Positions 7,087-12,543 of a DNA stretch of 12,543 nucleotides are shown piece by piece. Both the position numbers and the translations under genes were made by a program. Below the pieces are notes generated by a model. It saw nothing but the letters and a program-made list of their open reading frames with translations. It was not told the DNA's origin and ran no database searches. Source of the DNA: an uncultured bacterium. Its GTDB lineage: Bacteria; Cyanobacteriota; Vampirovibrionia; Gastranaerophilales; Gastranaerophilaceae. Location of the stretch: assembly GCA_945910925.1 (NCBI GenBank), contig CAMDZX010000043.1, positions 1 to 12,543 of the forward strand, in the 5' to 3' direction. The stretch's first letter is position 1. Every line of letters starts with the position of its first letter.

Positions 7087-8041
7087 CGTAGTCCTCATAT
7101 TCATCAATCAAGTCTTGTGCTTCACGTTTTAGGTATCTTGAATATTCCTCCGACATAAGCACTTCATCCAGAATATCTCTGCCTTCCAGGTTATACATTG
7201 CAATGAGAGCATTCTTTTGGACTTCTTCATCCTCGTCTTTCAGGCATGGTTGAATCAAATCAGAAGCATCCTCTGCATCGGAATTCATTATTGCTTCAAT
7301 CGCATTAATTCTGACCATAGGTGATGAATCCATAAGCGATTTTCTTAGTGCATTTAAAACCTTTCTGTTATCAAGATTTAGTTTCCCTAACGCTTCTATC
7401 ACACGTTCTTTTAAAAACGAAAACTTATCAAGAAATCCTTGCTTAGCCTCCAAAATTGATACCAGAGGGTCAACCGCTCTGATATCTCCGATAGCGGCTA
7501 AGGCAGATACGGCAGATTCTTTCAGGTATACCGATTTTTCTTCTTCATCCTGCATCAGATTTATTAACGGAGTAACTGCGTACTTATCTCCGATTTTCCC
7601 CAGAGCATCCGCACATGCCAGACGTACCTTGTAATGCTCATCTTTATTGTTAAGACAGTACAACAAAGCACCGACAACAGATGTGTCCTTATAGTTTCCG
7701 ATAGCTTTTGCACACAAAACCCTTAAATTAATTAAGTCATCTGAATCAGCTTGCTCTGTTATTTGTTTTCTTGCAAGTAATAAATCAACTAACGGACCTA
7801 ATGTTGATGTATCTCTGAGTTTATCTGCGCAGGCAACGGTTTGCATCAGAACCTTTGGATTTTGTGCGTTAACAAGAATTTGATTGTATATTTGAATCAG
7901 ATTATACTCATCGTAGCTGTTTTCAAGACTTAAAATATTTTGTATGACGGTATTACAGTCCAAATCCGTATCAATACCGCATTCGGCTATAATCGAGTCT
8001 ATATCAATAAAATTATTATCCTTCACACCCTTAGAGTACAA
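7079..8041 (-). CDS. HEAT-repeat protein
   Basis: A protein of up to 320 aa made of HEAT repeats of the PBS-lyase type, a helical solenoid used for protein-protein contact. Repeat units include about 105-130 (LRVLCAKAIGNYKDTSVVGAL), 138-165 (KVRLACADALGKIGDKYAV), 172-200 (YLKESAVSALAAIGDIRAV), 210-236 (LKERVIEALGKLN), 240-268 and 272-296. Conserved helix-B signatures such as ALGKIGD and AAIGD are clear. The N-terminus (1-65) is less regular, and the C-terminus is acidic (DEYEDYDE). There is no enzymatic motif, signal peptide or TM helix. The start is uncertain: TTG 8039-8041 has no ribosome site, and GTG 8024-8026 has AAGGG too close. It is first in the run, just after the terminator at 8064-8093, and overlaps queC. 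Confidence 0.85.
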   Translation of the reverse strand: MYSKGVKDNNFIDIDSIIAECGIDTDLDCNTVIQNILSLENSYDEYNLIQIYNQILVNAQNPKVLMQTVACADKLRDTSTLGPLVDLLLARKQITEQADSDDLINLRVLCAKAIGNYKDTSVVGALLYCLNNKDEHYKVRLACADALGKIGDKYAVTPLINLMQDEEEKSVYLKESAVSALAAIGDIRAVDPLVSILEAKQGFLDKFSFLKERVIEALGKLNLDNRKVLNALRKSLMDSSPMVRINAIEAIMNSDAEDASDLIQPCLKDEDEEVQKNALIAMYNLEGRDILDEVLMSEEYSRYLKREAQDLIDEYEDYDE

Positions 8042-8063
8042 TAAAATTAATATTTTAGCAATA

Positions 8064-8093
8064 AAAATGACGACAAATACATGCCGTCATTTT
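8064..8093 (-). terminator. Intrinsic terminator after the aminotransferase gene
   Basis: A perfect 9-bp stem, AAAATGACG (8064-8072) with CGTCATTTT (8085-8093), and a 12-nt loop. It lies 24 nt past the stop of the DegT-family gene. On the minus strand the stem runs into CATTTTTATTG, a modest U-tract. Tails on the other strand are also T-rich, so it could work both ways. It separates the aminotransferase from the HEAT-queC-tlyA run. Confidence 0.6.
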
Positions 8094-8116
8094 ATTATTT
8101 ATTATTGAGCTTAGAA

Positions 8117-9235
8117 CTATACCAAAGCTTTTGATTCTTCAACCAATTTTATTAAAGTACTTGCGATGGTTTCTTGTTCTTCACGGGTAAGTTCAGGGAA
8201 CATAGGTAAAGACATTACAATATCAGTATTTTTTTCTGTATGTGGTAATGTACCTCTGCCAAGTCCTAAGTGTTCATGAACTTTTTGAAGATGAAGCGGA
8301 ATAGGGTAATATAACATTGTTCCAATGCCTGCTTCATGCATTTTATCAAAGATTTCATCTCTGTTTGGAACTTTAACCGTGTATTGGTGATAAATACAAT
8401 ATGTATCATCAAGTTCTTTTGGAGTTACGATATCTTTGCAGCTTGCAAAAAGTTCATTATATATTTGAGCTCTTTCTCTGCGTTTTTTGTTCCATGAATC
8501 CAAGTGAGAAAGTTTTATTCTCAAAATTGCAGATTGAATTTCATCAAGTCTTGAATTTACACCGATTTCATCGTGGTGATATCTTACAGCACCGCCATGA
8601 TTTCTAAGTGCAATAATTCTATCTTTTAAGTGTTCTGCGTTTGTTGTAATCAGACCGCCATCTCCCATGCCGCCAAGATTTTTGGTAGGGTAGAAGCTAA
8701 AGCATCCGATATCACCGATAGAACCTACTTTTTGTCCTTTGTATTCTGCACCCATGGCTTGACAAGCATCTTCTATAACATACAAGTCATGACGTCTTGC
8801 GATATCCATAATGGCATCCATATCACAAGGTTGTCCGTATAAGTGTACAGGAATAATAGCTTTTGTTTTAGGTGTTATTGCAGCCTCAATTTTTTCAGGA
8901 TCGATATTGAATGTATCAGGATTGATATCTGCAAATACGGGAGTAGCACCAACAATACCTATTGCTTCCGTTGTTGCAACAAACGTGAATGCAGTTGTAA
9001 TAACTTCGTCACCTTTTCCTATATCTAACGCTCTTAAAGCCAAATGTAACGCATCTGTACCTGAATTCAAGCCGATAGCATATTTTGCACCCGTGTATTC
9101 GGCAAGTTCTTTTTCTAAAGATTTTGTGTTTGGTCCGAGTATGTAGCATCCGGATCTTAATACTTCACATACTGCTTTTTCGATGTCTGCACCAATTTCG
9201 TTGTACTGACGTTTTGAATCAAAAATAGGTATCAT
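8117..9235 (-). CDS. DegT/DnrJ/EryC1/StrS-family aminotransferase
   Basis: A 372-aa PLP-dependent sugar aminotransferase that would aminate a nucleotide-linked keto-sugar for surface polysaccharide or glycan synthesis; cytosolic. Hallmarks: phosphate-binding GLNSGTDALHLAL (55-67), the VHLYGQPCDMD block, VIEDACQAMGAEY with Asp156 (pyridine-N contact) and Gln159, and SFYPTKNLG with the Schiff-base Lys185. NSRLDEIQSAIL and the C-terminal LPMFPELTREEQE are also typical. Closest family members by eye are WbpE/WlbC- or FdtB-type enzymes, but the substrate cannot be assigned. The start is ATG 9233-9235, with AGGGG 7 nt upstream; ATG 9248-9250 lies in that ribosome site's own region and adds a non-conserved MRGIN. 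No other sugar genes are adjacent. Confidence 0.93.
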   Translation of the reverse strand: MIPIFDSKRQYNEIGADIEKAVCEVLRSGCYILGPNTKSLEKELAEYTGAKYAIGLNSGTDALHLALRALDIGKGDEVITTAFTFVATTEAIGIVGATPVFADINPDTFNIDPEKIEAAITPKTKAIIPVHLYGQPCDMDAIMDIARRHDLYVIEDACQAMGAEYKGQKVGSIGDIGCFSFYPTKNLGGMGDGGLITTNAEHLKDRIIALRNHGGAVRYHHDEIGVNSRLDEIQSAILRIKLSHLDSWNKKRRERAQIYNELFASCKDIVTPKELDDTYCIYHQYTVKVPNRDEIFDKMHEAGIGTMLYYPIPLHLQKVHEHLGLGRGTLPHTEKNTDIVMSLPMFPELTREEQETIASTLIKLVEESKALV

Positions 9236-9262
9236 ATTTATTCCCCTCATGTTGTAACCCTA

Positions 9263-9278
9263 CCATACTAGTGTAGCA
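9263..9278 (-). promoter_or_regulatory. Promoter of the aminotransferase gene
   Basis: On the minus strand, TGCTACACT (9270-9278) fits an extended -10 (TGnTATAAT-like, 4 of 6 in the hexamer). Transcription would start near 9263, leaving a leader of about 27 nt that contains the AGGGG ribosome site. There is no clear -35 at 17 nt (ATAAAG). Confidence 0.35.
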
Positions 9279-9279
9279 T

Positions 9280-9540
9280 AGTTTTTAGATACCTTTATAT
9301 AAGTTTAATATTTGTGAAAACGGGGACTTAATAACGTGGTAACTTGAGGGCTGAGCGACTGAGTTAATATGAGATTAATAAATCTTTCCCTTTTTATGAT
9401 TGTAACTAAATATTAAGTTGAATTTAACAAGGCTAAAACCCTGTCATAACGGACGATATGATATGATATGATGGGACAGGGCGGGGCAATTCTATGTAAA
9501 CTCACGTTTTTATATATGTATACGTGTTTATAAAAAATAT
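9280..9540. other. Non-coding stretch with hairpin and repeats
   Basis: There is no gene over about 260 nt here. A 7-bp perfect stem, CCCTGTC (9439-9445) with GACAGGG (9475-9481), encloses a 29-nt loop holding three ATATG units (9456-9470). G-rich GGGCGGGGC follows, unusual in such AT-rich DNA. An 11-nt direct repeat, ACGTTTTTATA (9504-9514) and ACGTGTTTATA (9522-9532), matches at 10 of 11 positions on an 18-nt period. TGAG recurs three times at 9344-9362. A TATAAA at 9529-9534 could be the -10 for the gene at 9561, without a good -35. I see no tRNA and no riboswitch class that I recognise. Confidence 0.4.
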
Positions 9541-9560
9541 TTAACAATGGAGGTAGTGCA

Positions 9561-9833
9561 ATGGGATTAGTTTCTTTTGGATGTGTGAATAATGAGTGTA
9601 ATAGACAAAAAGTTAATGGGAATGTCGCACAGACTATTTCTGATTTACGAAAAGCTGGAGTAGCAGTACCAATGATGCCTATTAAATTTTCACCTGATAA
9701 AAATTTAACATCAGATACTTTTGTTCATTCAAAAGATTTAAATAACAACTCTGTAGCACAGGTTATTTCTGATTTGCGTGACGCAGGAGTAGCTGTACCA
9801 ATGATGCCAATAAAATATTCTCCAAAAGCTTAA
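9561..9833 (+). CDS. Small protein with two near-identical 25-residue units
   Basis: A 90-aa protein I do not recognise. It consists of a 20-residue head with two Cys (Cys8, Cys13), unit 1 (21-45), an 18-residue polar spacer (46-63), unit 2 (64-88) and a two-residue tail. The core shared by both units reads AGVAVPMMPIK, preceded by VAQ.ISDLR. The units are identical at 21 of 25 residues. Of those 21 codons, 9 differ only in synonymous bases, while just 4 residues changed, so the protein sequence looks conserved by selection. GGAGG lies 7 nt before the ATG, a strong site. Each unit could be an amphipathic helix (QTISDLRKAG) followed by a rigid Pro-rich strand. There is no signal peptide, TM helix or enzyme motif. 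Neighbours are decayed genes; no maturation enzyme is adjacent. Confidence 0.8.
   Translation: MGLVSFGCVNNECNRQKVNGNVAQTISDLRKAGVAVPMMPIKFSPDKNLTSDTFVHSKDLNNNSVAQVISDLRDAGVAVPMMPIKYSPKA
9621..9824 (+). repeat. Tandem coding duplication (two 75-nt units)
   Basis: Unit 1 is at 9621-9695 and unit 2 at 9750-9824, in the same frame and separated by 54 nt. Their protein products match at 21 of 25 residues. The DNA has diverged at many third positions, so the duplication is not recent. Confidence 0.85.
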
Positions 9834-9876
9834 ATAATTTTTTGCAAAATTATACAAAGATGACTTTTAGGTCATC
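9834..9876 (+). terminator. Two consecutive hairpins after the 90-aa gene
   Basis: An 8-bp all-AT stem, ATAATTTT (9834-9841) with AAAATTAT (9846-9853) and loop TTGC, begins right at the stop codon. A 6-bp stem, GATGAC (9859-9864) with GTCATC (9871-9876), follows. Neither has a good U-tract (CTCATTTGTT after the second), so termination here is only possible. Confidence 0.3.
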
Positions 9877-9981
9877 CTCATTTGTTAAAATTTCATAACC
9901 TTTAACAAACTTTTTGTCATCGTTGAAAAACAAAAAATCAAACTGTGAAGCAATGTAGATAATGTCTTGAAATTCAAGACA
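9850..9981 (-). pseudogene. C-terminal remnant of a PIN-like protein
   Basis: A 43-codon open stretch with no start codon and an in-frame TAA immediately upstream (9982-9984). It reads EFQDIIYIASQFDFLFFNDD, then KKFVKGYEIL. This resembles the C-terminal part of PIN-domain ribonucleases, where an Asp (here in QDIIYIAS) and an ND pair before a K/F stretch are typical. Upstream in the same frame, VGAVDFIRR lies between two stop codons. I read it as a decayed VapC/PIN-type gene. The match is by eye and short, and chance similarity in AT-rich DNA is possible. Confidence 0.4.
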
Positions 9982-9989
9982 TTATCTAC
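9955..9989. repeat. 35-nt perfect palindrome
   Basis: The 17-nt arm GTAGATAATGTCTTGAA (9955-9971) and its exact complement (9973-9989) flank a single A. Neither strand has a U-tract after it, so it is not an ordinary terminator. One arm is the QDIIY-coding DNA of the PIN-like remnant, so the other looks like an inverted copy of part of that reading frame. Confidence 0.9.
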
Positions 9990-10024
9990 GGATAAAGTCT
10001 ACTGCACCTACTCTATGTTATTGA

Positions 10025-10234
10025 TATTTATCTGTAAAATTATTAGGGACAATAGTGGAAATGGATAAATATAAATTCCGGAATGATGAGTTTGGTATAT
10101 AAAACTAGTTTCTAAAAGAAGGAACAGGTATAAAACTGCAAAGAGATTTGCGTAACGGGGCACCGGTAAGAGTTGCCGCTGATAAGTTTGATAAAGCGAA
10201 AGTAAAAGGTTTTGTAATTTCTGAGTCGCATTGA
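10025..10234 (+). pseudogene. Decayed gene fragment, unknown product
   Basis: One plus-strand frame stays almost open from 10025 to a TGA at 10232-10234, broken by TAA (10100-10102) and TAG (10106-10108). The first part includes MDKYKFRNDEFGI. The second (10109-10231) includes IKLQRDLRNGAPVRVAADKF and then KAKVKGFVISESH. The second part has protein-like composition and few rare features for this genome, but no start or ribosome site. I do not recognise it. It may be the 3' end of a gene that lost its front. Confidence 0.35.
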
Positions 10235-10238
10235 TATG

Positions 10239-10274
10239 TTATGATTTTGTCATAATCCTGTTCTAAAATAAAAT
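10239..10274 (+). promoter_or_regulatory. Promoter of the transketolase-ftsEX operon
   Basis: A -35 TTGTCA (10247-10252) and -10 TAAAAT (10269-10274) are 16 nt apart. A start near 10281 leaves a leader of about 27 nt with the AGGAGG ribosome site. An inverted repeat TTATGA-TTTTG-TCATAA (10239-10255) overlaps the -35 and could be an operator. Confidence 0.45.
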
Positions 10275-10307
10275 TTTATGATAGTATTTAGAATAGCAGG
10301 AGGATTT

Positions 10308-11255
10308 ATGCTCACAATCGATAGAAATAACAAAAAATCCGTAAGAGAGGCTTTTGGAAACGCTCTTGTTGAGGTGGGAAAACTCAACAAAGATGTAGTC
10401 GTTCTTGATGCGGATTTGTCTTGTTCCACTCAGACAAAAATATTTGCAAAAGAGTTTCCTGACAGATTTTTTAATGTGGGTATTGCAGAGCAGGATTTAA
10501 TTACAACTGCGGCAGGACTTGCAACAGTCGGCAAAATTCCTTTTGCTGCGGCTTTTGCAGTATTTATAACAGGCAGAAGTTATGACCAGATTCGCAATAC
10601 TGTTTGTTATTCGGGATTAAATGTTAAAATAATCGGAACACACGGAGGTGTTACTGTCGGAGAGGATGGCGCAACGCATCAAGCTCTTGAAGATGTTTCA
10701 TTGATGTCCAACATTCCCGGCATGACTGTTATTGTACCTTCTGACAGGCATGAAATTCGTGCGGCAATAAAATTTGCAGCGGAATATCAAGGTCCTGTAT
10801 ATATAAGAATTCCAAGAAGTAATTTGCCTGATGTATTTGATGAAAGATATGAGTTTGATATCCGTAAGGCGCAAGTTCTGAAATACGGACGGGATGTTAC
10901 TCTTGTTACAAACGGTGATACCTTGCAAGAGGCGGTAGAAGCCGTTTCTAAACTCTCGGATTTAGGGGTTGATGTAGAGTTAATAAATGCACCGGTTGTG
11001 AAACCATTTGATTTTGATACAATCTTAAAATCCGCACAAAAAACAAACCTTGTCGTAACTGTTGAAAATCACTCAATACGTGGTGGTATCGGTAGTATTA
11101 TTTGTGAACGTTTATCGGCAGAATATCCGACAAGGGTAGTAAGATTGGGCGTTAATGATGAGTTTGGACAGAGCGGAACATCAAACGAACTTTTGGATTG
11201 TTACGGATTGAGTTCTGACAAGATAGTTAAAAAGATAGTAGAGATAAAAAAATGA
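10308..11255 (+). CDS. Transketolase, C-terminal subunit
   Basis: A 315-aa C-terminal half of a split transketolase, carrying the pyrimidine-binding and C-terminal domains of the thiamine-diphosphate enzymes. The catalytic Glu61 lies in NVGIAEQDLITTAAGLA. The DGATHQALEDVSLM block (120-133) and VPSDRHEIRAA are characteristic. It should pair with a separate N-terminal subunit to move two-carbon units in the pentose phosphate pathway. I chose ATG 10308-10310 because AGGAGG lies 4 nt upstream; ATG 10278 would place that ribosome site inside the gene. The usual neighbour, a gene for the N-terminal half, is absent: the upstream DNA is intergenic and decayed. The stop overlaps the ftsE start (ATGA). 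A DXS-type enzyme is unlikely at this length. Confidence 0.9.
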   Translation: MLTIDRNNKKSVREAFGNALVEVGKLNKDVVVLDADLSCSTQTKIFAKEFPDRFFNVGIAEQDLITTAAGLATVGKIPFAAAFAVFITGRSYDQIRNTVCYSGLNVKIIGTHGGVTVGEDGATHQALEDVSLMSNIPGMTVIVPSDRHEIRAAIKFAAEYQGPVYIRIPRSNLPDVFDERYEFDIRKAQVLKYGRDVTLVTNGDTLQEAVEAVSKLSDLGVDVELINAPVVKPFDFDTILKSAQKTNLVVTVENHSIRGGIGSIICERLSAEYPTRVVRLGVNDEFGQSGTSNELLDCYGLSSDKIVKKIVEIKK

Positions 11256-11926
11256 TTCAATTAAGGGCTGTAACTAAAAAGTATAAAAATAATTACGCAT
11301 TGAAAAATATAAATTTGGATATTATGTCAGGCGAATTTGTTTTTGTGACGGGAGCTTCCGGAGCGGGGAAATCTACATTAATGAAGATGCTTTATAAAGA
11401 GGAAACTCCTACAAGCGGAACTGTTTTGATTGGCGGTATAAATATTGCGAATTTGCCGTCGGATAAAGTTCCTAACCTGCGACGCTGTATGGGAATTGTT
11501 TTTCAGGATTATAAACTCCTGCCTAATATGTCCGTATACGATAACATCGCTTATGTAATAAGAACTTTGGGTATGAGTACCAAAGAAATCAGTATGCGTG
11601 TTATGGGGGCATTAAAGGTCGTTGGATTATTGGACAAAATGAAATCCAAACCGAATGAGCTTTCAGGCGGAGAACAACAAAGAGTTAGTATTGCGAGAGC
11701 AATTGTAAACGGGCCGCCTCTTTTGATTGCGGATGAACCGACAGGGAACCTGGACCCAAATAATTCGCTTGAAATTATGCAAATTTTGGATCAAATTAAT
11801 CAAAGGGGGATTACTGTTATTGTTTCTACTCACGATAGAACAATGGTTGATTATTTTAGAAAACGGGTTTTGACACTTGATAACGGTGAGATTATCCGTG
11901 ACGTACAGGCAGGTACTTATGAGTGA
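11252..11926 (+). CDS. ftsE: Cell-division ATP-binding protein FtsE
   Basis: A 224-aa ABC ATPase that pairs with FtsX on the inner membrane face and drives peptidoglycan hydrolase activation during division. Walker A GASGAGKST (34-42), Q-loop Gln85 (FQDYKLLPNMSVYDNIA), ABC signature LSGGEQQ (137-143), Walker B LLIADEP (157-163) with TGNLD, and H-loop His194 (STHD) are all intact. The length and the FQDYKLLP motif fit FtsE rather than other ABC ATPases. Its ATG overlaps the transketolase stop by 4 nt, and its 3' end overlaps ftsX by 8 nt, so all three are probably translated together. Confidence 0.95.
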   Translation: MIQLRAVTKKYKNNYALKNINLDIMSGEFVFVTGASGAGKSTLMKMLYKEETPTSGTVLIGGINIANLPSDKVPNLRRCMGIVFQDYKLLPNMSVYDNIAYVIRTLGMSTKEISMRVMGALKVVGLLDKMKSKPNELSGGEQQRVSIARAIVNGPPLLIADEPTGNLDPNNSLEIMQILDQINQRGITVIVSTHDRTMVDYFRKRVLTLDNGEIIRDVQAGTYE

Positions 11927-12543
11927 TAGCAGACAGAGAATAAAAAAACAGGTAAAACAACACATTCCTAAGGATTGGCTATGTGATTTGAGGATTGCAT
12001 ATCGGATTACGATGGAGGCATTTAACGATATAAAGAGAACAGGCGTTATGAATATTGTCATAATTACGACAATGGCAGCGATTCTTACAATCTTTGGTTC
12101 ATTATTCAGAACAACAATTTCTATGACTCAGTTTGCGAAAGAATTAGGAAATGTTTTAGAAATTTCGGTATATCTGAAATCTGATACAAAACCAACAGCT
12201 GTTGCACAAAAAGTTTCGGGATTAGAGCATGTTGTGAGGGTAAAAATTATTCCAAAAGAAGTTTCGTGGAAGAACTTGAAGCATGAAATTGATTTGCCGA
12301 ATATATCAAACCCGCTTCCTGATACACTTCATGTAAAAGTTGATAAACCTCAAAATATTAATTCTGTCTTATCACAGGTTAAGCTGATTAGTGAGGTTGA
12401 GGATACAGGATATGCTGCCGATGTCGCTAAAAAAATACAATTTGTAACTCATATTGTAAATACGGCAACTGTTGTTGTGACGATTATTGTTGCAATACTT
12501 ACAATCATGATTATAAATAATACAATCCAGCTTGTAATTCAGT
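11919..12543 (+). CDS. ftsX: Cell-division permease FtsX (partial)
   Basis: Partial at the right edge: 208 codons from ATG 11919. The cytosolic N-terminus (about 1-42) is followed by TM1 (about 43-62, GVMNIVIITTMAAILTIFGS), then a large extracytoplasmic domain containing SNPLPDTLHVKVD, matching the NPLPAT(L/I) motif of FtsX. A second TM segment (about 180-202, TATVVVTIIVAILTIMIINN) follows. CAGG lies 5 nt before the ATG, inside ftsE. It partners FtsE to transmit ATPase cycles to periplasmic amidase regulators. No frameshift is seen in the part present. Confidence 0.92.
   Translation, partial: MSDSRQRIKKQVKQHIPKDWLCDLRIAYRITMEAFNDIKRTGVMNIVIITTMAAILTIFGSLFRTTISMTQFAKELGNVLEISVYLKSDTKPTAVAQKVSGLEHVVRVKIIPKEVSWKNLKHEIDLPNISNPLPDTLHVKVDKPQNINSVLSQVKLISEVEDTGYAADVAKKIQFVTHIVNTATVVVTIIVAILTIMIINNTIQLVIQ

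Noticed and set aside
8811..9146. Plus-strand 111-codon open frame
   Set aside because: It is antisense to the aminotransferase, whose PLP motifs are clear on the other strand.
9369..9416. 15-codon plus-strand ORF MRLINLSLFMIVTKY
   Set aside because: There is no ribosome site and AT-rich composition yields such frames by chance; kept only as part of the non-coding stretch.
9300..9540. tRNA or known riboswitch
   Set aside because: No cloverleaf, T-loop or recognisable aptamer core was found on either strand.
9561..9833. CRISPR-like or transposon repeat
   Set aside because: Only two units, in frame, with synonymous divergence; this is a coding duplication.
9955..9989. Palindrome as a Rho-independent terminator
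   Set aside because: No U-tract follows on either strand.
11663..12061. Minus-strand 132-codon open frame
   Set aside because: It is antisense to ftsE and ftsX, which are both well supported.

Overview
The window is AT-rich, densely coded bacterial chromosome. Broad-distribution genes (speD, tlyA, tatD, queC, ftsE/ftsX) sit beside a HEAT-repeat protein, a SPOR protein and small proteins I cannot place. Nothing fixes the host. The low GC, frequent TTG starts and PBS-lyase-like HEAT repeats would fit a gut member of the non-photosynthetic cyanobacterial sister group (Melainabacteria/Gastranaerophilales), but this is a guess and other AT-rich phyla are possible.

Layout. 1-722 (minus): 5' part of a zinc-ribbon, single-TM protein, divergent from a two-gene signalling operon (826-2801, plus). 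That operon encodes a sensorless histidine kinase, apparently leaderless, and a three-domain receiver/degenerate-GGDEF/receiver protein. Next, on the minus strand, come a small ribbon-helix-helix regulator (2798-2986) and speD (3065-3502). A tight minus-strand run from 8041 to 3583 follows: HEAT-repeat protein, queC, a DUF366-like protein, a SPOR-domain protein, a TatD-family hydrolase and tlyA. Gaps are 1-2 nt or the genes overlap, and there is a hairpin terminator at each end, so it is probably one transcript. Upstream lies a DegT-family sugar aminotransferase (8117-9235, minus).

9236-10307 is the unusual part. It holds a 300-nt non-coding stretch with a hairpin and small repeats, then a 90-aa plus-strand protein built from two near-identical 25-residue units. 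After that come remains of at least two decayed genes and a perfect 35-nt palindrome. From 10308 a plus-strand operon resumes: the C-terminal half of a split transketolase (no N-terminal half beside it), ftsE, and ftsX, which runs off the end.

Functionally the window mixes signalling, polyamine synthesis, RNA modification (QueC for 7-deazaguanine, TlyA for rRNA), envelope and division work (SPOR, FtsEX) and carbon metabolism. The best candidates for something undescribed are the two-repeat 90-aa protein and its structured upstream region, the kinase/pseudo-receiver pair, and the DUF366 protein embedded between queC and the SPOR gene.
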